Source of the DNA: a virus
Direction: 5' to 3' (one strand)
Virus record (IMG/VR): IMGVR_UViG_3300033144_000046
Span: 1-27,951 of that record
Length of the DNA: 27,951 nt
The position numbers and the translations under genes were made by a program. Under the pieces are notes generated by a model that saw only the letters and a list, made by a program, of their open reading frames with translations, ran no database searches and was not told the origin of the DNA. Numbering within the stretch: position 1 is the first letter of the stretch; each line of letters begins with the position of its first letter. Shown in pieces: positions 17,101 to 24,528 of this stretch.

Positions 17101-19292
17101 TTGTATATAGAGCGGATAATACTATCATATTTGAAACTGAGCCAGCGGATGCCGACCCAGATTTATTTTATGATTCTTCTGAAAAATACCCTGTTATTCA
17201 CACCCCTCAACACAGTTATCACGCCACAGGGCCTATAAAGGCTAGCTCTACGATAACATCAGTTGCGGTTGACAAATTGGTTGATAGTACAGCAAGCTTC
17301 ATAGGAACAATAGCTGTTGGAGATTACGTATACAACACTACTACACTTGGAGCAACAAACACAGCTTTAGTTACAGCTATAGATAGTGGTACTCAATTGT
17401 CGATTGACACTAATATATTTTTAGCAGGTAATGAATCGTATACAATAGTACGCCCATATGCTGGTAATATAAATCAAAACAACTCTACACAGGCGGAAAT
17501 AATTTTACCTTTTATGAATTGTTATACTTTTGGTAACGGTGTTGAAAGTTTTAAAATAAACGATGCTTTAGCTGGTAGGTCATTCTCATTAGGAGAAAGG
17601 GTTTTAGCTGTATCGAATGCTGATTATAAAGAAGCTGATAGGTTTGCAGGTTTGACATACAGTGGTCTGTATAGTGGAACAAATAACTTAAACAACTTAA
17701 ATGAGTTTAATTTAGGACTAGCAAACTTTAAAGATTGCGAAACTTCTTTCGGCCCTATTCAGTATTTACATGCACGTAAAACAGACATCTTAGTTTTACA
17801 AGAAGATAGAATTACTTATGTGTATGCGGGTAAAAATATATTAACAGATGCTGTAGGGGGTGGTTTAGTAACATCAGTTCCTGAAGTTTTAGGAGAGCAA
17901 ATAGCTAGAATAGAAGAGTATGGAATGAGTTTTAATCCAGAAAGCTTTGCTTCATTTGGTTATGATATGTACTTCACAGATACAAAGCGTGGCGCTGTTT
18001 TACAGTTAAGTGGGTCAAGCGCAGCTAATGATGTATTAAATGTTATATCAGAACAAGGAATGCGTTCATGGTTTAGAGATCAGTTTTATGCTCAATTATT
18101 AACACAAAAACTAGGAGGATACGACCCTTATATGCAAGAATATGTATTGAATAGTAATACAATTGAAGTACCTTTTGAAGCTCCTAAAGTTCCGTGTAAT
18201 CAAGTGCTGCAACAACAAAACAGAACCACACCTTATTCATATGTAGTAGATGCGGGTAATGTTATCGGAACTGTTAGTATAATATTAGTAGTAGAGGCTG
18301 GAAGTGGAAACGTACAATTAACTGGAGAATGGAATGGTGTTAGCTTCCCTAATGCACCTGTTGGGCCTGGAACTTATACTTTTACTGTTAATAAAACAGC
18401 TAATACTCCTAGCGATGTAAACATAACAATTACACCAAGTAGCGCTGCTAGTTATTCTGTTCAAGTAAAATGTCCTCCTCCTGTAAATATAACTGTTACT
18501 CAAGTAGTAATAACTTCTGCACAGGATGTAGGTAAGTATATACACGCAGAATACTATTGGTCAAACAATACTGTGACAAGCCCTATCTCAAGTTCTATGG
18601 TAACTTTTGGTAACAGCACAACCGTAGCGTCTTTATTTTATTCTCAAACAGGGGTGCGTTCAGTAGGAGTATTTCCGTATGATGGTGTAAATTTAATATT
18701 GAGAAGTAATAAAATTAATTTTGATGACTTTGATTTCCAGCAAGGTTCAAATAAATTTTTATGGTTAAGCACAAATACTGTTTATCAAAACACTGCAGCT
18801 GATATATCTACATTACTTCAGGCTGGTAACCTCATAGTGCCTGTAACAAATCCGCAAACAGGATTATTTCAAGCACAAGTAACAGGTGCTAGTATACCAA
18901 ATAATCAAAATCAGTTATATTTGATTTATGATTTAAGAGAAGTGACTGCACAAAAGTTATGTTATAGTGCAGTAAGTGCGGCTGAAGCATGTTGTGATTG
19001 TCAAAGCACTGGTGATGGTTGTACAGCTAACCCAGCTTGTTGCTTTGGGTGTACAGCTTTTGCAGTGGGTGGATTAAGATATAATCCAAGTGACGCTTGC
19101 GCATCACCACAATTTACAAATTATTATCACTCAGGAACAGGTACATATCCAATTGTTGGAGATATTGTATATTCGTCAACAACTTGTGATAGTGGTACTC
19201 ACGTTGGTCAGGGGTATTATAAAATTATGAATGAAAACACAGTAATGGAAATAGGAACACAAGGATTAGTAATTAGTAAACAAACATGTTAA
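14151..19292 (+). CDS. giant tail muzzle/nozzle (stabilization) protein
   Basis: A 1713-residue protein, the largest complete gene here. The start, STNFVQGKMNKSVDERLIPE (4-23), then YIDAMNVRLG, is the hallmark opening of phage stabilization, nozzle or muzzle proteins (T7 gp12, P22 gp10 and crAss-like muzzles, from memory). The body is beta-rich. Around 1260-1334, NPESFASFGYDMYF, ISEQGMRSWF and GGYDPYMQEYVL are the end of the propeller region. Two Cys-rich parts stand out: seven Cys between 455 and 543, and eight Cys in 1604-1634. Residues 1335-1600 look like Ig-like or beta-sandwich appendages. The last 65 residues form a module shared with the next gene. It would build the tail tube tip and probably carry adhesins. 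It is long for the family, through insertions and a C-terminal extension. Confidence 0.78.
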   Translation: MALVSTNFVQGKMNKSVDERLIPEGQYIDAMNVRLGSTETTEIGAVENSRGNTQLTNIDGLGANPRCIGAYDDGISETMYWFVTSDTTDMILSYHTPTQVTTKHVVSVSVLNFNSQYLITGVNLIEDLLFFTDDFNPPRKINVNRNYPEPSGSPLTDNIIAEDLNVILKPPGYEPLDNLPAPQVDLLNIPGEENYIEDRFISFGYRYRYQDKEYSATSLFTVPAFQPGTFSLDPNNYNNKGMVNNFNSANVTFDTGSERVIEIDLLYKLTTSSTIYVIERFVKEDLGWGDNTNQTILFTNSKIYTTLGSDELLRLYDNVPRLSKAQTIMANRLVYGNNVDGYDIADANGQILSQNFNTTLESTQLSLTEGPSPTFNTAAPNNANSIPYNINPNSANLTYANSTITFDLTDFVANPSAGLPNRLLQGTQLNFNFTVESYRWESTSTNSAGTVTTTCTAAGAPIADCSCFPTWTGTDSPFDISFTFRLNQDYTTIFDMVNSSEFQAQVGTELPLNITALSACGTANQGTSMCDNFNCSVAIPTICAYTKNNSSINDQTQQQGFRLTATPGSNQFSLQLIAMNSRFTDGTGIRHDVFEYFRFVNGSFFYISDQNTASLHSNRDYETGIVYLDDYGRASTVLVSLFNTVFVPPAQSIDKNQIKVNIPTFDQAPYWANSYKFVVKPSATTYETIFVNFFYVDPLTNITYFKLEGDNINKVKLGDTLIVKKDTLGPTTQEIKVTVLDTSAQSRNFLNSDPTNPSPATNVQLAGYYMQLKAINFSAAAQEGDVIETWPTKSAGGIVTGAFPCSGGYDWIGTRSRQNVASVNYNRWMYRLAQFDDLNNPSYANMTNIDLPAGSVVQIKIENKRTHRGNKCEGLEYIYDKQYVVSQDYATFSAWWFGDNIAIDTGDVNAGNLTNTFNNTVINSTTIPPCKSDIPNPPGFGETQYHFIKDSNGIEYFAIAVAIPACRGSVFAPVRDSISSMELVVYRADNTIIFETEPADADPDLFYDSSEKYPVIHTPQHSYHATGPIKASSTITSVAVDKLVDSTASFIGTIAVGDYVYNTTTLGATNTALVTAIDSGTQLSIDTNIFLAGNESYTIVRPYAGNINQNNSTQAEIILPFMNCYTFGNGVESFKINDALAGRSFSLGERVLAVSNADYKEADRFAGLTYSGLYSGTNNLNNLNEFNLGLANFKDCETSFGPIQYLHARKTDILVLQEDRITYVYAGKNILTDAVGGGLVTSVPEVLGEQIARIEEYGMSFNPESFASFGYDMYFTDTKRGAVLQLSGSSAANDVLNVISEQGMRSWFRDQFYAQLLTQKLGGYDPYMQEYVLNSNTIEVPFEAPKVPCNQVLQQQNRTTPYSYVVDAGNVIGTVSIILVVEAGSGNVQLTGEWNGVSFPNAPVGPGTYTFTVNKTANTPSDVNITITPSSAASYSVQVKCPPPVNITVTQVVITSAQDVGKYIHAEYYWSNNTVTSPISSSMVTFGNSTTVASLFYSQTGVRSVGVFPYDGVNLILRSNKINFDDFDFQQGSNKFLWLSTNTVYQNTAADISTLLQAGNLIVPVTNPQTGLFQAQVTGASIPNNQNQLYLIYDLREVTAQKLCYSAVSAAEACCDCQSTGDGCTANPACCFGCTAFAVGGLRYNPSDACASPQFTNYYHSGTGTYPIVGDIVYSSTTCDSGTHVGQGYYKIMNENTVMEIGTQGLVISKQTC

Positions 19293-19295
19293 ATT

Positions 19296-20288
19296 ATGGC
19301 AGGATGTATAGGAACATATTATTACGATGGGACGAGTTTTGCAAATTCGACATCTATATACACTAACTCAAGCTTACTAACTGTAGCTCCAGATGGATGG
19401 TATAGTTTAAATGGTTTAAGTAGACAAATGATAGGTGGAGTTCTTCAAGCTGCAGTTGCGTGTGTAACTTGTGCGTCACCGTGTACCATTACACCAGCGG
19501 CAAATAGTGCTGGTAGAGGGCAGTTTAAAGCAACAATAGATTTAGGAACTGCAACTGGCGCTGTTATATTAAAATTTAACCCACAAGGTGTTCCAGATGG
19601 ATTAACTTGGGTTTATGACGGAACAACAGCATCAGAATACTCTTCTCCAACTTTTGGTTATTTACAAGGTTTAATAGGAACAGTTGCCGCTGCAGGATTA
19701 ACATCTTGCGATAGTAATTTAGGTTTAGGAAGCGGGCTTGATAATGCGACTGGAAGTAACGGAGGTTCTTATCTAAACGTTCCTGTTTTTAATTGGGATT
19801 CAGGAAGTAATTCTTTTGTAAACAGTGGTGGCACAACAACACTAGGCCCTTATGCTAATCAAGCTGCAGGTGGTGTAGATTTTACATCAACCCCTCCAGC
19901 ACCAACAGGTGATTGGGTATATATAGTAGTGCCAAAACCAAATGCCACCCCAACTACAATGTTAATAACAGTTGAAGCGCCATGTACAGGTACAGCTTGG
20001 AGTATGCAAAGTTCGTGTCCAGCTCCTTTAACTGGAAATAATACTTTTACTGCTGCAAAAGCATCAGCAGCTCAAGCGTGTGCTGAGACCACTCGAGCAA
20101 CTAGCTTATATAATGTTCCAGTGAATGGAACTGCAGGTGTACCAGGTTTATATGACTGGGTATTTACTGATCCTAATGGAGTCACTCCAGCATTAGGATT
20201 TTATTCATACGGGCCTCAAGGAACAGGCGCACCATGGATAGAAGTAGGAACAGATGGAGTAGTAGTAGCAACAGGAACTTGTCCTTAA
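19296..20288 (+). CDS. tail appendage protein with C-terminal module shared with muzzle
   Basis: A 330-residue, Gly/Thr/Ala/Ser-rich, Cys-containing protein with strong beta character. An early Cys group (CVTCASPCTI, about 56-65) precedes a beta domain with GRGQFKATIDLGTATGAVIL and FNPQGVPDGLTWVYDG. The last about 70 residues (ACAE...YDWVF...GFYSY...WIEVGTDGVVV...C) align by eye with the C-terminus of the preceding muzzle protein. It starts 3 bases after that gene. Likely a tail-tip or receptor-binding appendage co-assembled with the muzzle; no named family is recognised. Confidence 0.6.
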   Translation: MAGCIGTYYYDGTSFANSTSIYTNSSLLTVAPDGWYSLNGLSRQMIGGVLQAAVACVTCASPCTITPAANSAGRGQFKATIDLGTATGAVILKFNPQGVPDGLTWVYDGTTASEYSSPTFGYLQGLIGTVAAAGLTSCDSNLGLGSGLDNATGSNGGSYLNVPVFNWDSGSNSFVNSGGTTTLGPYANQAAGGVDFTSTPPAPTGDWVYIVVPKPNATPTTMLITVEAPCTGTAWSMQSSCPAPLTGNNTFTAAKASAAQACAETTRATSLYNVPVNGTAGVPGLYDWVFTDPNGVTPALGFYSYGPQGTGAPWIEVGTDGVVVATGTCP

Positions 20289-20298
20289 AAAATTAATT

Positions 20299-21087
20299 AT
20301 GTCAGGAACATCGATACCAACTTGTCCAACCTTATCGTATAGCGGGCCTCCTGTAAACGGATGGCCATCGTTTTATTCTTTCTGTCCTGAGTGGATGCAA
20401 GGAATGAATAACTTTTTTTATTCATTTAAGAATGGCGAGTTGTATAGACATAATACTAACAACGCAAGAAACACTTACTACGGAATATTTAGTCCCTCAA
20501 CTATAACAGGAGTGTTTAATCAAGAACCACAAACTATTAAATTATTTAAAACAATGTCTCTCGAGTCAGATGCCTCATGGGCGGCTACAGAATTGTTTAC
20601 AGATTTGAGTACAGGATCAATGCTGAACACTTATTTTGAACAAAAAGAAGGCGAGTGGTTTTCTTTTATTAGAGCTAATGCAGGAACAGTAAATTGGAAT
20701 ATGCGTTCAGCAAATGGTATAGGAAATAACAACGCTGTATCAGGGCCTGTAGCGGCAACTGTTATAGGTTTTTCAGCTCCTAATTCTCCTGGTTACATTA
20801 TATCTGTAGGAGATATAGCTTATTGGAATAATGGTGGAGCGGCTACTTTGATAGGGCCTGTAACAGCTGTTAACAATAGCAATACAGTAAACCAGTCATC
20901 TATAACTGTTGATGCTTCAGCTACTGCACAACCACCAGTAGGTGCATTTATTATGTACATAAAAGATGCAGTTGCAGAGTCACATGGAGCTAGAGGATAT
21001 TATATGCAATTTACTATTTCAAATTCACTAACTACGCCTGTTGAATTATTTGCTGTAGGAAGTAGCGTGATGAAAAGTTATCCATAG
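20299..21087 (+). CDS. tail protein carrying a muzzle-type WPSFYSF domain
   Basis: A 262-residue protein. Residues 21-65 read GWPSFYSFCPEWMQGMNNFF, then YSFKNGELYRHN and NTYYGIF. In crAss-like muzzle proteins this W-x-S-F-x-S-F...NG-x-x-x-x-H-N...FYG pattern normally follows, in the same chain, the GGYDPYMQEYVL-type segment (from memory). Here it stands as a separate gene, two genes past the muzzle. A beta-rich part with VGDIAYWNNGG and a C-terminal SHGARGYYMQFTISN follow. Likely part of the tail muzzle or tip. It ends with TAG, 8 bases before a promoter-like box. Confidence 0.62.
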   Translation: MSGTSIPTCPTLSYSGPPVNGWPSFYSFCPEWMQGMNNFFYSFKNGELYRHNTNNARNTYYGIFSPSTITGVFNQEPQTIKLFKTMSLESDASWAATELFTDLSTGSMLNTYFEQKEGEWFSFIRANAGTVNWNMRSANGIGNNNAVSGPVAATVIGFSAPNSPGYIISVGDIAYWNNGGAATLIGPVTAVNNSNTVNQSSITVDASATAQPPVGAFIMYIKDAVAESHGARGYYMQFTISNSLTTPVELFAVGSSVMKSYP

Positions 21088-21095
21088 ATTTTTAT

Positions 21096-21103
21096 TATCT
21101 TTG
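21096..21103 (+). promoter_or_regulatory. -7 promoter box TATCTTTG giving a leaderless start
   Basis: TATCTTTG fits TAnnTTTG exactly and ends only 5 bases before the ATG at 21109. With normal spacing the transcript would begin at or within a base or two of that ATG. It heads the ejection-protein genes. Confidence 0.5.
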
Positions 21104-21108
21104 CGTAA

Positions 21109-21519
21109 ATGGATTTGGATATTAGAGTATTAAAAGAAGGGGATTACGAAGATATATTAGTAAAATGGTGGAAAGATTGGAGATGGACTCCCCCTTCAAA
21201 AGAATTTTTACCTGAAGATGGCAAGGGAGGTTATATAGTATATGACGGAGAAACTCCTGTGTGTGCAGGATTTATGTATCTTACAAATTCAAAAGTAGTG
21301 TGGTGTGATTGGATAGTTTCTAATTTTCAATACAAAGACAGGGAAAAAAGAAAACAAGCTATTTATTTATTAATAGCAACTATAAGCCAAATGGCTAAAG
21401 ATTTAGAAAAAAAATATGTTTATGCTTTATTAAAAAATCAACCTTTAATAAACGCATACAAACAACTAGGGTATCAAGAAGGTAGTACATATACTCAAGA
21501 AATGATAAAAATATTATAA
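21109..21519 (+). CDS. GNAT-like acetyltransferase-fold protein
   Basis: A 136-residue protein with GNAT fold features. DIRVLKEGDYEDI is the first strand and helix. GYIVYDGETPVCAGFMYL (41-58) is the beta2-beta3 hairpin, WCDWIVSNFQY (65-75) is strand 4, and KNQPLINAYKQLGYQ (109-123) is the motif-B helix with the N...Y-x-x-x-G-[YF] signature. The acetyl-CoA loop Q/R-x-x-G-x-[GA] is not evident: KDREKRKQA replaces it, so catalysis is doubtful. T7 gp13 (138 residues) is a GNAT-related protein in the same position before internal virion genes, from memory. A catalytic role in modifying a virion or host protein remains possible. It is the first gene after the TATCTTTG box; the next starts one base after its stop. 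Confidence 0.7.
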   Translation: MDLDIRVLKEGDYEDILVKWWKDWRWTPPSKEFLPEDGKGGYIVYDGETPVCAGFMYLTNSKVVWCDWIVSNFQYKDREKRKQAIYLLIATISQMAKDLEKKYVYALLKNQPLINAYKQLGYQEGSTYTQEMIKIL

Positions 21520-21520
21520 T

Positions 21521-22324
21521 ATGGCAGCAGTAACATCATCTATAGTCGGGATTGCTTCGGGAGCTTTTGGTGCTTATCAATCTTTTAAACAAGCAGCAGA
21601 CGCAAAATCCGCTGCAGCAAAGGCCGCAAAAGATTCTAAAAAATTAATGGCAGAAGCAAAGCTAATGGCAGAAAAGAACTACTTTGAAGGTCTTAATGTT
21701 CCTATGGGTGCATACGAAAGACAAAGAGAGGAAAATCTTGTTGCTGGTCAACAAGCTATTGCAGCACTACAAGAAGGGGATCAAAGAGCTTTAGCTGGTG
21801 GTGTAGGTTCTGTAAATCAAGCACAAACTGTAGCATCTGAAAATTTAAGAAATGATTTAGGTCAAGCTTTGTATGATAATGAAAAAATGAAAGCTGAAGA
21901 AAGAAAGTCGATAAATGAAAACTTAATTGCAGCAAATGTAGGTGAAGCCAAAGATTTAAGAGCTGAAGCAGATTATCAAGAAAGAGCTAGAAAACAATCT
22001 ATGATGTCTGGAGTTACTTCAGCATTAGGTGCTGTTAGTTCTGCAGCAGACTTAGTACCTTTGTATGGTAAAAGCAAAAGCGCTAAACGTGCTGAATCAA
22101 TTTATAAAGCAAACGAAAGTGCATTTAAAGAGAGAGGTATTGGTTCTGCAAGAGCGCAAAGATTACTTTCTAACCTTGATAAAAACCAACTAAAAGATTT
22201 AAGTAAAGAAGGAGCAACTTTTGATTTTGAGACTATATTTGGTAAAGGTAGAAACAATAAAGCTGGAACGATGATGCTGTATGAAGGGGATATAGGGTAT
22301 TATGATGATCCTTCAGACAACTAA
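21521..22324 (+). CDS. predicted internal virion (ejection) protein, T7 gp14-like position
   Basis: A 267-residue, Ala-rich protein. The first 25 residues (SSIVGIASGAFGAYQSF) form a glycine-zipper-like amphipathic or hydrophobic segment, followed by a long Ala/Lys/Glu helix (DAKSAAAKAAKDSKKL) to about residue 55. A second small hydrophobic patch, MMSGVTSALGAVSSAADLV, lies near 165-183. Such features suit a small ejection protein that inserts into the outer membrane, as T7 gp14 (196 residues) does. Placement after a GNAT-like gene and before two large virion proteins supports this. The function is inferred from position and composition, not from a matched family. Confidence 0.6.
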   Translation: MAAVTSSIVGIASGAFGAYQSFKQAADAKSAAAKAAKDSKKLMAEAKLMAEKNYFEGLNVPMGAYERQREENLVAGQQAIAALQEGDQRALAGGVGSVNQAQTVASENLRNDLGQALYDNEKMKAEERKSINENLIAANVGEAKDLRAEADYQERARKQSMMSGVTSALGAVSSAADLVPLYGKSKSAKRAESIYKANESAFKERGIGSARAQRLLSNLDKNQLKDLSKEGATFDFETIFGKGRNNKAGTMMLYEGDIGYYDDPSDN

Positions 22325-22333
22325 AATAAAAAT

Positions 22334-24523
22334 ATGGCTAATTTAAAAGATAAAAATTTCTGGTCAGTCAGAGGCGAAAAAAGTGTTGCTGAAACACAAA
22401 TCGATTGGAGTGCGGTATCTAAAGATGTTACGACAACTTTAGAAACAATTCGTGATGAAAGAGCTGCAGCTAAACAAGCTATAGAAGACTCAACCAATGA
22501 GATGATGAAAGAGTTGATGAAAGGTGAAGACATCAACAACGCCACATTATCTACAGCATTAATTGACGGAGGACAGAGTGGAGCAGACGCTTTACAAGTT
22601 CAATTTGATTTACTGAAAAAAGGATTAATAAAGCCAAAAGATTATAAAATCTTTATGCAGAAGCAACAGAATGCATACACTAACCTTAAAAATGTTGTTA
22701 CTAACTGGGATGCGTGGGATACTAAATCTAAAGAAAGATTAGCTATCGACCCTGCTACTGGACTTCAAATTGCATCACAACTAGAACAAGACTTTAATAT
22801 AAGCACTTCAGCTTTTGGAAATATGGAAAACGTAAAGTTTATACCAACTGAAGACGGTGGTATGGAAGCGGTTAGATTTATTTACGATGAAGCCACTCAG
22901 CAATACGTAATGCCAGACAGAGATAAGAACCCTGAAAACTTTATGAACCCTAATGTTATTGGTGCAAGACAAAGATTTGAAATGAACACCACTGATATTA
23001 CAACTTCAATGAAGAAGCAAACAGATGCTTTAGGTCAATTTTTAAGAGAAGAACAAATACGTTCTGGTAGAATATTTCAATCTGTAGAAGATTTTAAAGA
23101 CTCTCCTAATTATTTATCAGCTAAAGAAGCTGCAATAAAAGCGCTAGCTACTACTGATTTACAGAAAGCTAATATAGCTGGTCAAATGGGGTATAGGTTT
23201 GCAATGAGTGAAGACCAAAAAGAAAAGATGATTAGCGAAGGAGTGGATGCAAGTAAAATTATCATGTATAAAGCAAATGACGGAAGACCTTCTTTTGCTG
23301 ATGATGCATTTGATAATGTGGGTATAGAAGAGTTTTTAGGAAATAGATTTGATTCTCAATTAACAGACACATTAAAATTAGAGAAAGGTATTGACCCAAT
23401 AAAACCATCTGCTAGTGAAACTTTAATAGAGCAAAAAGAAGAGAAAAAAGGTACGACAATTAGAGATTACAATAAGATATTAACTTCAGATAATCTTGAT
23501 GATGTACAAACTAGTTTAGAAGGACTAATTCAAAGTTATAATCAAGGTGTTAGAGAAGAGGGTGGTAAAGGAGCAGGTAAGGCTATTGTAAGTTATGAGT
23601 TAACTGATAATGCAATTATATTTAAATATGCAGACGGAAGCGCTAGTGACCCTATTGAAAGGATAGACCCAGGGCCTGATGGTGAATTCGGAACTGATGA
23701 CGATGTAATAGTAGATATGTCGGCTCAAATATACGCTATGAGTGAAGCCTTAACTCCTGATATTTTTGATAATTCTACAGAGGTAACAGACTGGATTACA
23801 GAAAATAATTTTGAGGTAGGAGATCAAAGAAGAGTAACTGCAGAGGAGGCTAAAGAAATGTTAGCAGGAGAGAATGGTCAAACTATCAGAGATAATGCTA
23901 TAGCTAGAATTAGAGCTAAAAAGAATGAGAAAGAGGAAGGAAGTGGAGATAATTATAATCCAAGTGAAGAGGAGATAATTAGAGATATTGTTCAGTCAGG
24001 TAAAGATGCGTTTAGTGTAACTTTAGGTGGATCAGAGCCTTACAACATAGACGAAACTGCTAATGCTGAAACATTCAGTGCAGGCTTGCAGATTGACGGA
24101 AGTACTAGAACTGATATGTTGGCTGGAACATTTAATCCACCACTTAACCTAATTTCTAACTCACTATTAACCGCTTTAGGTCAAATGTTACCAACAGAGC
24201 TTATAGATGATATGAGAAAGAAAGGATTAACATTAGATGTTAATCTTATAGATTTAGATGCTGATGAAAACGCAAATACAGATAAAGGTAAAATGGTATT
24301 TACTTTTGGAAAGAAAGGTCAGGCTGGATACCAGGAGTTTGTATTAGATTTTAGTGACCCGTCAGAATTTGGTGGTACTGAAATGGGAGAGATTCCTTTT
24401 AATGTGATATTAAAAAATGCTGAAGATGGATTCATAAAAAGAATTTTAGATTACGCAAACGAACAAAGAGGACAGAAAACACAAAAAGGAGGTATAGGTG
24501 GTAAGAAAAAATTTAACGGATAA
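22334..24523 (+). CDS. predicted internal virion (ejection) protein, T7 gp15-like position
   Basis: A 729-residue, acidic, mostly helical soluble protein with no membrane segment. The N-terminal part (1-130) is coiled-coil-like (TLETIRDERAAAKQAIEDST). Residues 445-457 read DPGPDGEFGTDDD, a calcium-loop-like motif usual in secreted bacterial proteins. The C-terminus is basic (GGKKKFNG). The length is close to T7 gp15 (747), which sits at the same place in the T7 order between gp14 and gp16 and forms the ejection conduit. No sequence match to gp15 can be claimed from eye inspection. It starts 9 bases after the preceding stop, and the next gene starts 5 bases after its end. Confidence 0.62.
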   Translation: MANLKDKNFWSVRGEKSVAETQIDWSAVSKDVTTTLETIRDERAAAKQAIEDSTNEMMKELMKGEDINNATLSTALIDGGQSGADALQVQFDLLKKGLIKPKDYKIFMQKQQNAYTNLKNVVTNWDAWDTKSKERLAIDPATGLQIASQLEQDFNISTSAFGNMENVKFIPTEDGGMEAVRFIYDEATQQYVMPDRDKNPENFMNPNVIGARQRFEMNTTDITTSMKKQTDALGQFLREEQIRSGRIFQSVEDFKDSPNYLSAKEAAIKALATTDLQKANIAGQMGYRFAMSEDQKEKMISEGVDASKIIMYKANDGRPSFADDAFDNVGIEEFLGNRFDSQLTDTLKLEKGIDPIKPSASETLIEQKEEKKGTTIRDYNKILTSDNLDDVQTSLEGLIQSYNQGVREEGGKGAGKAIVSYELTDNAIIFKYADGSASDPIERIDPGPDGEFGTDDDVIVDMSAQIYAMSEALTPDIFDNSTEVTDWITENNFEVGDQRRVTAEEAKEMLAGENGQTIRDNAIARIRAKKNEKEEGSGDNYNPSEEEIIRDIVQSGKDAFSVTLGGSEPYNIDETANAETFSAGLQIDGSTRTDMLAGTFNPPLNLISNSLLTALGQMLPTELIDDMRKKGLTLDVNLIDLDADENANTDKGKMVFTFGKKGQAGYQEFVLDFSDPSEFGGTEMGEIPFNVILKNAEDGFIKRILDYANEQRGQKTQKGGIGGKKKFNG

Positions 24524-24528
24524 TAATT

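Noticed and set aside
14151-20288. Diversity-generating retroelement target in the tail genes with matching C-termini
   Set aside because: No reverse transcriptase or template repeat is seen in the window, and the two C-termini differ by far more than adenine-directed changes.
1773-21087. Stop-codon reassignment, known in some crAss-like phages; no gene here ends in TGA
   Set aside because: Four genes end in TAG (1775, 3416, 8338, 21087) and reading through each meets TAA within a few codons, so TAG is a real stop. TGA does not interrupt any gene. The lack of TGA stops in 22 genes is only mildly unusual in AT-rich DNA.
1740-21096. Full -33 TTG elements paired with the TAnnTTTG boxes
   Set aside because: I looked about 19-25 bases upstream of each box and found no consistent TTG; promoter calls therefore rest on the -7 box alone and carry modest confidence.
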